Source: Alteraurantiacibacter aquimixticola (GTDB lineage: Bacteria; Pseudomonadota; Alphaproteobacteria; Sphingomonadales; Sphingomonadaceae). Taken from it: a stretch of 64,000 bases of DNA. A program made the position numbers and the translations under genes. The notes under the pieces were generated by a model. It was not told the origin of the DNA. It was given only the letters and a program-made list of their open reading frames with translations, and made no database searches. Of this stretch, positions 8,493 to 15,805 are shown piece after piece. The stretch lies in NCBI RefSeq assembly GCF_004965515.1, contig NZ_SSHH01000004.1, positions 90,598 to 154,597 on the forward strand. Direction: 5' to 3'. The number at the start of each line of letters is the position of its first letter. Positions within the stretch are counted from its first letter, which is position 1.

Positions 8493-8521
8493 CTGGTACC
8501 TCCGGCATGAATCGCGAATGA

Positions 8522-8531
8522 CCTATATAGG
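8522..8531 (-). promoter_or_regulatory. Palindrome CCTATATAGG upstream of nrdB
   Basis: A perfect 10-bp palindrome 30 bases before the nrdB start. Its TATATA core resembles the centre of NrdR boxes, but the ACA/TGT flanks of the consensus are absent. It could equally be part of a -10 element. Confidence 0.35.
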
Positions 8532-8658
8532 GAACCATCATGCGAATTCGAAGGCAAGCGGGCCGATTCAAGCGGGGATAAATCACCCGGTGAAGCGTGG
8601 CTGGCGTGAGTCGAACGGAGGGCGCGGGCGGGCTGCCCCGGCCGAAGGTCCGTAGCCC

Positions 8659-8958
8659 TTAGTCGTCACCCTTGGAGAAGCGGCGCGAGATTTCCAGCAG
8701 GATCAGGATGGGCGTGGCCCACAGCCAGGTCAGCAGGCTCGCCTCGCGCCAGCCGCCGCTTTCGGGCAGCATCATCGAGCAGCCATAGACCTCCAGCACG
8801 TTTTCCGGCGTGCAGGTGGAGGGCCAGAAGGCGCCGAAATAGAGATACAGGCCGAGGCCGAGCCATCCCGCCTGTGCCATATACAGCGCGAAATAGCGCG
8901 ACACGCGAACATCGCCATACCCGTGATGGGTGGGAAACCTCTTTGCACCCCTGCTCAT
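8659..8958 (-). CDS. Small membrane protein of unknown function
   Basis: About 99 residues with two hydrophobic segments (YFALYMAQAGWLGLGLYLYF and LLTWLWATPILILLEI) separated by a loop with two cysteines (STCTPENVLEVYGCSM), which could form a disulfide if periplasmic. It ends in basic RRFSKGDD. The start is uncertain: the frame is open to 9024, ATG codons lie at 8958 and within the first membrane segment, and none has a clear ribosome binding site. I do not recognise a family. Confidence 0.5.
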   Translation of the reverse strand: MSRGAKRFPTHHGYGDVRVSRYFALYMAQAGWLGLGLYLYFGAFWPSTCTPENVLEVYGCSMMLPESGGWREASLLTWLWATPILILLEISRRFSKGDD

Positions 8959-9142
8959 AAGGCAGAGCCATACGCCGGGTGTAGTTAATGATTCGCTACT
9001 GGAAACTGGTTTCTCAGGCGTCAATTTTTACCGGTGCCATCAACGAAAACGGAACCCTTCTGGCGGAAAATCTTGCCCAATCCCGCGCCATTGCCTCAAG
9101 CTGGCGGGACCGGAGGAAAAGGGGATCACGCGCTTGGACAAG

Positions 9143-9754
9143 ATGGAAAACCGCCGCCCGCTGAAGACGCGGCAGGCCGGGTGGGCACAAGCGCTGGCGC
9201 GCGGGCTGGGGCGCAGCGGGCTGACGCCCAATGCGATCTCGACGATCGGCATCCTGTTTGCCGCGGCGGGCGCATGGGCCTTCGTGCAGGCGGAGAGCGC
9301 GCCGCTGTTATGGCTTGGCGGCGCGGTGGCGATCCAGCTGCGCCTGCTCGCCAATATGCTGGACGGGCTGGTCGCGGTCGAGGGCGGGAAGAAGAGCGCC
9401 ACCGGCCCCTTGTTCAACGAACTGCCCGACCGCGCGGAGGACGCGCTGCTGCTGATCGGCGCGGGCTATGGCTGCGGCATGGCGGAGCTTGGCTATGGCG
9501 CCACGATCCTGGCCTTCGGCACCGCCTATATCCGCGCCACTGGCGGCGCGCTGGGTTTCGCGCAGGATTTCGTCGGGCCGATGGCGAAGCAGCACCGCAT
9601 GTTCGTGCTGACCGTGGGCGCGCTCGGCGCGCTGGCGATGGGTGACGGGTTTGCGGTGGAGATCGCGCTGTGGATCATCGCCGTGGGTGCGGCTGTGACC
9701 TGCGCGGTGCGGAGCTTGCGGATCGCGGGCCTGCTGAAAGACGCCGGGCAATGA
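9143..9754 (+). CDS. CDP-alcohol phosphatidyltransferase-like membrane protein with altered motif
   Basis: A 203-residue protein with several membrane segments, first gene of a four-gene lipid operon. The CDP-alcohol phosphotransferase motif DGxxAR-x8-GxxxDxxxD is recognisable but changed: it begins DGLVAVEGG, so Arg is Val, and ends GPLFNELPD, so the third aspartate position is Asn. Family members transfer a phosphatidyl or similar group from CDP-alcohol to an acceptor; the changes suggest a divergent subfamily, a different substrate, or loss of activity. Start: ATG 9143; an in-frame TTG at 9134 lies at better distance from GGAGGAAAAGGGG and may be the real start. The stop overlaps the next ATG. 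Confidence 0.75.
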   Translation: MENRRPLKTRQAGWAQALARGLGRSGLTPNAISTIGILFAAAGAWAFVQAESAPLLWLGGAVAIQLRLLANMLDGLVAVEGGKKSATGPLFNELPDRAEDALLLIGAGYGCGMAELGYGATILAFGTAYIRATGGALGFAQDFVGPMAKQHRMFVLTVGALGALAMGDGFAVEIALWIIAVGAAVTCAVRSLRIAGLLKDAGQ

Positions 9755-10365
9755 TCGCAAGCCTCGTGCGCGAAATCATCTTCGCGCTCACCCGCTTCCT
9801 TGTTGGCGGCAATGCCCGCTGGATCGGCTGCGGGCCGGACCAGGAGCAGCGGATCTATTTCGCCAATCATGCGAGCCATCTCGACACGATCATATTGTGG
9901 GCCTGCCTGCCGCCGACGCTGCGGCGCAAGACCCACCCGGTCGCGGCGGCCGATTACTGGGGGCGCAATGCCTTCACCCGCTTTATCGCCTTGGACGTGC
10001 TCAATGCCGTGCTGGTGGAGCGTGCCGGCAGCCGCGATCCGCTCGCGCCCTTGCGCGATGTGCTGGACAAGGGGGAGAGCCTGATCATCTTTCCCGAAGG
10101 CACACGCGGCAAGGAAGTGCTGCCCGGAACGTTCAAGTCCGGCCTCCACCACCTCGCCCGCGATTACCCGCAAGCGCAACTGGTGCCGGTCTATCTCGCC
10201 AACCTTGCGCGCGCCTATCCCAAGGGAGCGGTGGTGCCCGCGCCGATCAACTGTGTCGCCAATTTCGGCACGCCGCTCGCGCTGGCGGAGGATGAGGACA
10301 AGGGCGCGTTCCTCGAACGGGCGCGCAAGGCGGTGGCCGGACTTTCAGGGGAGATGCAAGCATGA
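9751..10365 (+). CDS. PlsC-like 1-acyl-glycerol-phosphate acyltransferase
   Basis: A 204-residue acyltransferase of the PlsC superfamily. The catalytic H-x4-D box is NHASHLD (about residues 40-46) and the phosphate-binding block is IIFPEGTRG. The N terminus has one hydrophobic helix, so it probably sits on the inner face of the cytoplasmic membrane. It likely makes phosphatidate for the CdsA-like enzyme encoded next. Its ATG overlaps the previous stop (ATGA), and its own stop overlaps the next start, both signs of translational coupling. Confidence 0.88.
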   Translation: MIASLVREIIFALTRFLVGGNARWIGCGPDQEQRIYFANHASHLDTIILWACLPPTLRRKTHPVAAADYWGRNAFTRFIALDVLNAVLVERAGSRDPLAPLRDVLDKGESLIIFPEGTRGKEVLPGTFKSGLHHLARDYPQAQLVPVYLANLARAYPKGAVVPAPINCVANFGTPLALAEDEDKGAFLERARKAVAGLSGEMQA

Positions 10366-11297
10366 GCGACACGATGATCCTGCTGTTCGGCGGCGTGGTG
10401 GCGATCCTGCTGTTCGCCTCCACCGTCGGCTTCATCCTCTCCCGCCGGGTGACGAGCGAAAGCGGCCGCGCGACGGTCGACAATCTCAATGCCCGGATCA
10501 AGGCATGGTGGCTGATGATCGCGATCTTCGCGGTCGCCTTCGCCTTCGGCAAGATCGTGACCGTCGTGCTGTTCGCATTGGTCAGTTTCTATTGCCTGCG
10601 CGAATTCCTCTCGATCTCGCCGGGGCGGGCGGAGGACCATGCGGCGATCGTCTGGGCCTTCTACATCTTCATCCCGCTGCAATACTGGCTGATCGCGGTG
10701 GAATGGCGCACGCTTTTCGCCATCGCGATCCCGGTCTGGGCCTTCCTCTGGCTGCCGGTCATGTCCGTACTGAAGGGGGAGACCGAGGACTTCCTCCAGC
10801 GCAACGCACGCATCCAGTGGGCGCTGATGCTGACCGTGTTCTGCATCAGCCATGCGCCCGCTCTGCTGATCCTCGACATTCCGGGTTTCGAGGAGAACTT
10901 CCTGCTGCTGTTCTTCCTCATCACCGTGGTCCAGCTGTCCGACGTGTTGCAATATGTGTTCGGCAAGATCTTCGGCCGCCGCAAGGTCGCGCCGCGCGTC
11001 AGCCCAGCCAAGACCTGGGAAGGGCTTGTCGGCGGAGGCCTTACCGCCTCGGCCGTCGGCGCTGGCCTGTGGTGGATCACGCCTTTCGCACCCTGGCAGG
11101 CGGCTTTGATGGCGCTTGCCATCGTGGTGGCGGGCTTTGTCGGCGGGCTGGTGCTTTCGGCAGTCAAGCGCTCGCTGGGCGCAAAGGACTGGGGCACGAT
11201 GATCGAGGGGCATGGCGGGGCGATGGACCGGATGGACTCAGTCAGCTTCGCGGCGCCCGTTTTCTTCCACCTCACCAACTACTTCTTCGGCGCCTAA
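10362..11297 (+). CDS. Phosphatidate cytidylyltransferase (CdsA-like)
   Basis: A 311-residue multi-pass membrane enzyme of the CdsA family, which makes CDP-diacylglycerol from phosphatidate and CTP. The C-terminal signature is clear: AVKRSLGAKDWGTMI followed by EGHGGAMDRMD, with the two metal-binding aspartates. The KTWEG motif lies before it. The start overlaps the acyltransferase stop. In this operon the product would feed the CDP-alcohol transferase-like protein. It may be a second CdsA besides a housekeeping copy elsewhere; this is inferred from the operon setting. Confidence 0.9.
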   Translation: MSDTMILLFGGVVAILLFASTVGFILSRRVTSESGRATVDNLNARIKAWWLMIAIFAVAFAFGKIVTVVLFALVSFYCLREFLSISPGRAEDHAAIVWAFYIFIPLQYWLIAVEWRTLFAIAIPVWAFLWLPVMSVLKGETEDFLQRNARIQWALMLTVFCISHAPALLILDIPGFEENFLLLFFLITVVQLSDVLQYVFGKIFGRRKVAPRVSPAKTWEGLVGGGLTASAVGAGLWWITPFAPWQAALMALAIVVAGFVGGLVLSAVKRSLGAKDWGTMIEGHGGAMDRMDSVSFAAPVFFHLTNYFFGA

Positions 11298-11298
11298 C

Positions 11299-11844
11299 AT
11301 GGGCGCGCTGTTCGCGCTCGTCGCCATATGGGCGCTGGCGGAGGCAGTGCTGTTCTTCGTGGTGGCCGATGTGCCGATCATGATACTGGGCGCACGCTTC
11401 GGCCGTTACCGCGCGCTGCAGGCGGCGGCACTCGCTACCGTCTTCGCGGGTATCGGCGGGGTCGTTACCTATCTGTGGGCGGAGAGCGATCCGCAGGGGA
11501 GCCTTGCAGCCATGCTCGCCCTGCCGGGGATCGACCGCGAGCTGTATGAGGCCGCCGCCGAACAATGGCGCAGCGAAGGCGTGATGGGCATGACCAAAGG
11601 CTCCTTCTCCGGCGTGCCCTACAAGCTCTATGCCCATGCCGCAGCTGTGAAGGGCAGCAGCCTCGCCTTCTTCGCCGCCGCGTCGATCTCCGCGCGGTTG
11701 CCGCGTTTCCTTGCCGTGGCCATGGTGGCGGGCGCAGCGGGTCCGCTGCTACGCGCAAAGCTGGGCGAGCGGATTTTCTGGGCGGTATTCGCCCTTTGCT
11801 GGACGGTGTTCTACGTCTGGTACTGGAACGCGATGGGCGCTTGA
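11299..11844 (+). CDS. Polytopic membrane protein, possibly VTT/YqaA-like
   Basis: A 181-residue protein with about four hydrophobic segments, starting 1 base after the CdsA-like stop. The central part (MTKGSFSGVPYKLYAHAAA, then SISARLPRF) resembles the re-entrant region and R-x-x-RF end of VTT-domain proteins of the YqaA/DedA type, which have been linked to lipid movement across membranes. That would fit a lipid operon, but the match is by eye and not secure. The ATG at 11299 was chosen; the open frame further upstream is a shadow of the previous gene. Confidence 0.6.
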   Translation: MGALFALVAIWALAEAVLFFVVADVPIMILGARFGRYRALQAAALATVFAGIGGVVTYLWAESDPQGSLAAMLALPGIDRELYEAAAEQWRSEGVMGMTKGSFSGVPYKLYAHAAAVKGSSLAFFAAASISARLPRFLAVAMVAGAAGPLLRAKLGERIFWAVFALCWTVFYVWYWNAMGA

Positions 11845-11847
11845 GCC

Positions 11848-12162
11848 CTAGTCCTTCGCCTTTTTAGACCCGAAGAAGCTGCCGCCACCGAGCACGGTGA
11901 TGCCGAGGAAGAAGCCGAAATCGTACCAGCCGCCTTCATTGGGCACGGCATAAACGGCGATGTCGCTATCGAACAGTGATCCGATCCAGGCCCAGGGGAA
12001 GATGAAGCCGTGCCACAGGCCCCACCAGAAGCCGGGCACGTCCTCTCCATGCGCCACGCCCGCATCGATCTGGCTGGCGCAGGCGGAGAGCAGCAGGACG
12101 AGAGCACCGGCCAGCGCTGCACGTGCAAACTTCGAACCTTGGTGGGACGCTTCCTGGCTCAT
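11848..12162 (-). CDS. Putative lipoprotein with membrane segments
   Basis: A 104-residue protein with an N-terminal hydrophobic stretch ending in the lipobox LLLSAC, so the mature form should start at a lipid-modified cysteine. It has aromatic, membrane-like segments (GFWWGLWHGFIFPWAWIG) and a Gly/Phe-rich C terminus ending GSKKAKD. No family is recognised. It converges on the lipid operon with only a 3-base gap. The ribosome binding site is weak. Confidence 0.6.
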   Translation of the reverse strand: MSQEASHQGSKFARAALAGALVLLLSACASQIDAGVAHGEDVPGFWWGLWHGFIFPWAWIGSLFDSDIAVYAVPNEGGWYDFGFFLGITVLGGGSFFGSKKAKD

Positions 12163-12215
12163 GATTGGAAGGTAGCGGAGGTGTATTATTGGGTCAATAC
12201 GGCTAGCGCGAGACC

Positions 12216-12434
12216 TCAGTACTGATCCTGCAGGCGGCGATTTTCAGAGCGCTGGCCCTCGACGAAGACGCCTTGGAATTCGCCGTCATCCTCGCTGGCA
12301 TAGAAGTCTTCGAGATCTGCGGCAGTGGTCGCGGGGGCGCTGGGCGCCGGCACCATTGTCGATTGCGGGCGCGGCGCATTGGCGTTGGCGGCATCCTGCT
12401 GCCCCTCCGTTACGGCGGGATCGGCGCTGAACAT
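12216..12434 (-). CDS. Small hypothetical protein (about 72 aa)
   Basis: A short frame starting MFSADPAVTEGQQ at an ATG without an obvious ribosome binding site; an in-frame TTG at 12458 is an alternative. The protein is low-complexity (Ala, Pro, Asp, Gln) and ends in acidic and polar residues (FYASEDDGEFQGVFVEGQ). A terminator separates it from nrdA upstream, so it would need its own promoter. Whether it is a real gene is open. Confidence 0.35.
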   Translation of the reverse strand: MFSADPAVTEGQQDAANANAPRPQSTMVPAPSAPATTAADLEDFYASEDDGEFQGVFVEGQRSENRRLQDQY

Positions 12435-12500
12435 GTCATGGTCCGCATAACATCGCAACGAACCTCGACACAGGTTTACGAAAATCTGATCTCACAGACG

Positions 12501-12533
12501 AAAAACGGGCAAGGTTTTTATCACCTTGCCCGT
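12501..12533 (-). terminator. Intrinsic terminator of nrdA
   Basis: Perfect 11-bp stem (12505-12515 with 12523-12533, seven-base loop) followed on the minus strand by a run of T from 12505 to 12501. It lies about 40 bases after the nrdA stop. Confidence 0.85.
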
Positions 12534-12574
12534 CTTCGATCTGCGGCGTGTTTACGTTATGGCGCAGGGTCCTA

Positions 12575-14614
12575 CTACTGGCAGGCCAGGCACTCGTCGT
12601 AATCGGTGCTTTCGCCTGCGCTCAGTTCGAACTTCTGCGCATCGGACGTATTGTCCGCTTCCACGCCGCCGGCGAAACCGGCGCGCTGCACGGACTTGGA
12701 GCGCAGGTAGTAGAGCGACTTGATACCCTTCTCCCATGCCTGGAAGTGCAGCATCATCAGGTCCCACTTGTCGACATCCGCCGGGATGAACAGGTTCAGC
12801 GACTGCGCCTGGTCGATGAAAGGCGCGCGATCGGCCGCGAATTCGAGCAGCCAGCGCTGGTCGATCTCGAAGCTAGTCTTGAAGGTCGCCTTCTCCTCAT
12901 CCGTCAGGAAGTCGAGATGCTGGACCGAGCCGCCCTTTTCGAGGATCGAGTTCCACACATTGGTGGAATTCTTGCTCTTCTTGTCGAGCAGCTTTTCCAG
13001 ATACGGGTTCTTGACGATGAAGGAGCCCGACAGCGTCTTGTGCGTATAGATATTGGCCGGGATCGGCTCGATACAGGCCGACGTGCCGCCGCAGATGATG
13101 CTGATCGACGCGGTCGGCGCGATCGCCATCTTGCAGGAAAAGCGCTCCATCGCGCCCATTTCCTCGGCGTCCGGACACGGCCCGCGTTCCTTGGCGAGCA
13201 TCATCGATGCCTCGTTCGCCTTGGCGTTGATGTGCTTGAACATCTTCAGGTTCCACACCTTCGCCATCGGGCTTTCGAAGCCGATATTCTTCGACTGCAG
13301 GAAGGAGTGGAAGCCCATCACGCCCATGCCGACCGAACGCTCGCGCGCGGCGGAATATTTGGCGCGGGCCATCTCGTCCGGCGCGCGGTCGATATAATCC
13401 TGCAGGACGTTGTCGAGGAAGCGCATCACATCCTCGATGAACTGCTTGTCCGTATTCCACTCATCCCACTTTTCGAGGTTGAGCGAGGAGAGACAGCACA
13501 CCGCCGTGCGATCGTTGCCGAGGTGGTCGATGCCGGTCGGCAGGGTGATTTCCGAGCACAGGTTCGAGGTCGAGACCTTGAGGCCCAGGTCGCGGTGATG
13601 CTTGGGCATCATCCGGTTCACCGTGTCGGAGAAGACGATATAGGGCTCACCCGTGGCAAGACGGGTTTCGACCAGCTTCTGGAACAGCGAACGGGCATTG
13701 ACCTTGCCGCGCACACTACCGTCCTTGGGCGACTTGAGCTCGAACTCCCCGCCCGCGCGCACCGCTTCCATGAACTCGTCGGTCACCAGCACGCCGTGAT
13801 GCAGGTTCAGCGCCTTGCGGTTGAAGTCGCCGCTGGGCTTGCGGATCTCGAGGAATTCCTCGATCTCCGGATGGTGGATGTCGATGTAGCAGGCGGCCGA
13901 GCCGCGGCGCAGCGAGCCTTGCGAAATCGCCAGCGTCAGGCTGTCCATCACGCGCACGAAGGGAATGATGCCGCTGGTCTTGCCGTTGAGGCCCACCGGC
14001 TCGCCAATGCCGCGCACATTGCCCCAATAGGTGCCGATGCCGCCGCCCTTGGAAGCGAGCCACACATTCTCGTTCCAGGTGCCGACAATGCCGTCGAGGC
14101 TGTCGGACACCGAGTTCAGGTAGCAACTGATCGGCAGGCCGCGCCCGGTGCCGCCATTCGAGAGGACGGGCGTTGCCGGCATGAACCACAGGTTGGAGAT
14201 ATAGTCGTACAGGCGCTGCGCATGCTCCTGATCGTCCGCATAGGCATCGGCCACGCGGGCGAAGAGGTCCTGGTAGCTCTCATTCGGCAGCAAATAGCGA
14301 TCGGTCAGCGTTTCCTTGCCGAAAGCGGTCAGGTTCGCATCGCGCGCCGGATCGGTTGTAATGTCGAATCGGCGCGGGTTGACCTTCTTGGAATCGCTTT
14401 GCGGCGCAGCGGCAGCCTTGGCCGCTTCCGCCAGCGCTTCGGCGGCGGCTTCACTCACCAGGTCCTCACTGCCTGCGTCCTTCTTTTCCATACCCACTGC
14501 CTTTTCGGTCCCTGGCTTTTCGGTCCGGGCCTTCGCCGCCTTCTTTTCGGGAGCGTCCGCAACCATGTTTTCTTCCAGACCCATTGCCGCTTCGTCCGTA
14601 TTCCTGAATTCCAT
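12575..14614 (-). CDS. nrdA: Ribonucleotide reductase class I alpha subunit
   Basis: A 679-residue catalytic subunit reducing ribonucleotides to deoxyribonucleotides. Active-site cysteines are visible: ISCYLNSV, NLCSEITLPT (thiyl radical position) and AVCCLSSLNL, and the C-terminal redox pair is in ECLACQ. The first 75 or so residues are a low-complexity Ala/Glu/Lys-rich extension, and I see no ATP-cone before the catalytic domain. That would mean dATP overall-activity control through a cone is missing here. The ATG at 14614 follows GGGGACGGGC. A terminator follows the gene. Its partner nrdB lies 4 kb downstream on the same strand. Confidence 0.95.
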   Translation of the reverse strand: MEFRNTDEAAMGLEENMVADAPEKKAAKARTEKPGTEKAVGMEKKDAGSEDLVSEAAAEALAEAAKAAAAPQSDSKKVNPRRFDITTDPARDANLTAFGKETLTDRYLLPNESYQDLFARVADAYADDQEHAQRLYDYISNLWFMPATPVLSNGGTGRGLPISCYLNSVSDSLDGIVGTWNENVWLASKGGGIGTYWGNVRGIGEPVGLNGKTSGIIPFVRVMDSLTLAISQGSLRRGSAACYIDIHHPEIEEFLEIRKPSGDFNRKALNLHHGVLVTDEFMEAVRAGGEFELKSPKDGSVRGKVNARSLFQKLVETRLATGEPYIVFSDTVNRMMPKHHRDLGLKVSTSNLCSEITLPTGIDHLGNDRTAVCCLSSLNLEKWDEWNTDKQFIEDVMRFLDNVLQDYIDRAPDEMARAKYSAARERSVGMGVMGFHSFLQSKNIGFESPMAKVWNLKMFKHINAKANEASMMLAKERGPCPDAEEMGAMERFSCKMAIAPTASISIICGGTSACIEPIPANIYTHKTLSGSFIVKNPYLEKLLDKKSKNSTNVWNSILEKGGSVQHLDFLTDEEKATFKTSFEIDQRWLLEFAADRAPFIDQAQSLNLFIPADVDKWDLMMLHFQAWEKGIKSLYYLRSKSVQRAGFAGGVEADNTSDAQKFELSAGESTDYDECLACQ

Positions 14615-15215
14615 TTCGCGCCCGTCCCCGATCTAGCGTCCAACTGTCCGGCCCCTTGGCCGAACGATCCCGATGTTCCGCATGTGTTCGAATCGGCAGG
14701 CGATGCGCCAACCTACTCAATTCCATGCGTCGGCAGGGAAAAACTTATCCCCCACCAGCACACAGCCACGGCAAAAAAGGCCCGCCCGATCGGAGTAAAA
14801 GCGCCCGCATCCAGTGCCCTGCGCCATACTACTCAAATCTAGGTCTTGTGTGTGCCCCCTGCAACCGTGCCACAACCCATAGTGAATCGGACCAATTCCG
14901 GACGCAAGAGGGTTAAGACCTATTTACTGATTGCATTGGGTGGATTTTATCGGTGTGTCAGCCATGCAATACGCCGCGACGCGTGGTCAAAGCTTGGGTT
15001 TTGCCGAGCGCAAGCCCCAAGTTGATTCTGCGGAAAAAAATCTGTGTGTTCCACAGCCGTGAATCATTCGAATCCGTGATCGCAACAATGCTGCGCTGCG
15101 GCACGCGTGCGGGCGCATAATGGGGGGCAAGTAGCTGCCGGGACTGGACCGGCCGGCATGCTTTCGACACTATGTAAGACGTAAAGGATCACAAGGTTCA
15201 GCGAGGAGGCAAAGC
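14615..15215. other. 600-base intergenic region between nrdA and a small membrane protein gene
   Basis: No convincing gene is seen. The region is AT-richer than its surroundings. It must hold the nrdA promoter (minus strand) and the promoter for the gene at 15216. On the minus strand, CTGTG/CACAG (15042-15056) followed by seven T (15034-15040) resembles a short terminator and might end a small RNA, but the stem is only 5 bp. No clear NrdR box was found. Confidence 0.4.
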
Positions 15216-15437
15216 ATGGTTTTTGCGTTTCTGAAGGCGATCCCCTTCGGGATCTTCCTGACCATCATTGTCTGCATGTTCATCGGCTCCGCCGGATCCA
15301 CTGGCGGCTTCCTTAACATTCGCAGCTTCGACATCGCGATTCGCGAGTTCGGTCTCTATTTCGACCTTTACTGGTCCTGGATACTGTTCCTCATCGGCAC
15401 CGGCCTGAGCTTCGCGATCCTGTGGATGATGGATTGA
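15216..15437 (+). CDS. Small two-helix membrane protein
   Basis: A 73-residue protein starting at an ATG preceded by a strong GAGGAGG. It has two hydrophobic segments, IPFGIFLTIIVCMFIGSAG and WSWILFLIGTGLSFAILWMM, separated by a polar stretch with FDIAIREFGLYFD. It most likely sits in the inner membrane as a hairpin. I do not recognise a family. The next gene starts 10 bases after its stop, so they may be co-transcribed. Confidence 0.65.
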   Translation: MVFAFLKAIPFGIFLTIIVCMFIGSAGSTGGFLNIRSFDIAIREFGLYFDLYWSWILFLIGTGLSFAILWMMD

Positions 15438-15447
15438 TCGCCGCACC

Positions 15448-15795
15448 ATGGCGGCCGATCCGCATGCGGCCTATTTCGCCACGCTTTCTCCGGAACTGCG
15501 CGAACGGCTGACAGCCATCCGTTCCGAGCTGGAGGCGCGCATTCCGGGTACCGAGCGCGTCGTCGCCTACAAGATGCCGGCGCTGCGCAAGGGCCGGGTG
15601 ATCGCCTATTTCGCCGCCTTCAAGCAGCATATCGGCATCTACCCGCCGGTTACCGCCCCGCCCGCGCTGGTCGCGGAACTGGCGCAGTGGCGCGGCCCCA
15701 AGGGCAACCTCTCCTTCCCTCATGCAGAACCCCTGCCGCTGGAGCTGATCGGCCGCGTGGGCGAGGCGCTGGCAGCACAATATGGACAAGGCTGA
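15448..15795 (+). CDS. DUF1801 (YdhG-like) protein
   Basis: A 115-residue protein matching the DUF1801 pattern: an N-terminal LSPELRERLTAIRSEL helix, then RVVAYKMPALRKGR, VIAYFAAFKQHIGIYP and a C-terminal region ending in a LIGRVGEALAAQ helix. The fold is known from YdhG/frataxin-like proteins, but the biochemical role is not settled. No signal peptide is present. It converges on nadB with a 10-base gap. Confidence 0.8.
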   Translation: MAADPHAAYFATLSPELRERLTAIRSELEARIPGTERVVAYKMPALRKGRVIAYFAAFKQHIGIYPPVTAPPALVAELAQWRGPKGNLSFPHAEPLPLELIGRVGEALAAQYGQG

Positions 15796-15805
15796 GCGCC
15801 CGCTT

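Noticed and set aside
14750..14765. DnaA box near TTATCCCCC
   Set aside because: A single imperfect match to TTATCCACA with no cluster or AT-rich unwinding element; not evidence of an origin.
12548..14842. 764-codon plus-strand open frame opposite nrdA
   Set aside because: Antisense shadow typical of GC-rich DNA; nrdA is certain from catalytic cysteines, and the antisense product is His/Arg/Val-rich without a domain.
14615..15215. Cobalamin riboswitch or NrdR boxes upstream of nrdA
   Set aside because: I could not find the conserved B12-box or a good match to the NrdR palindrome; the region is left as unassigned.
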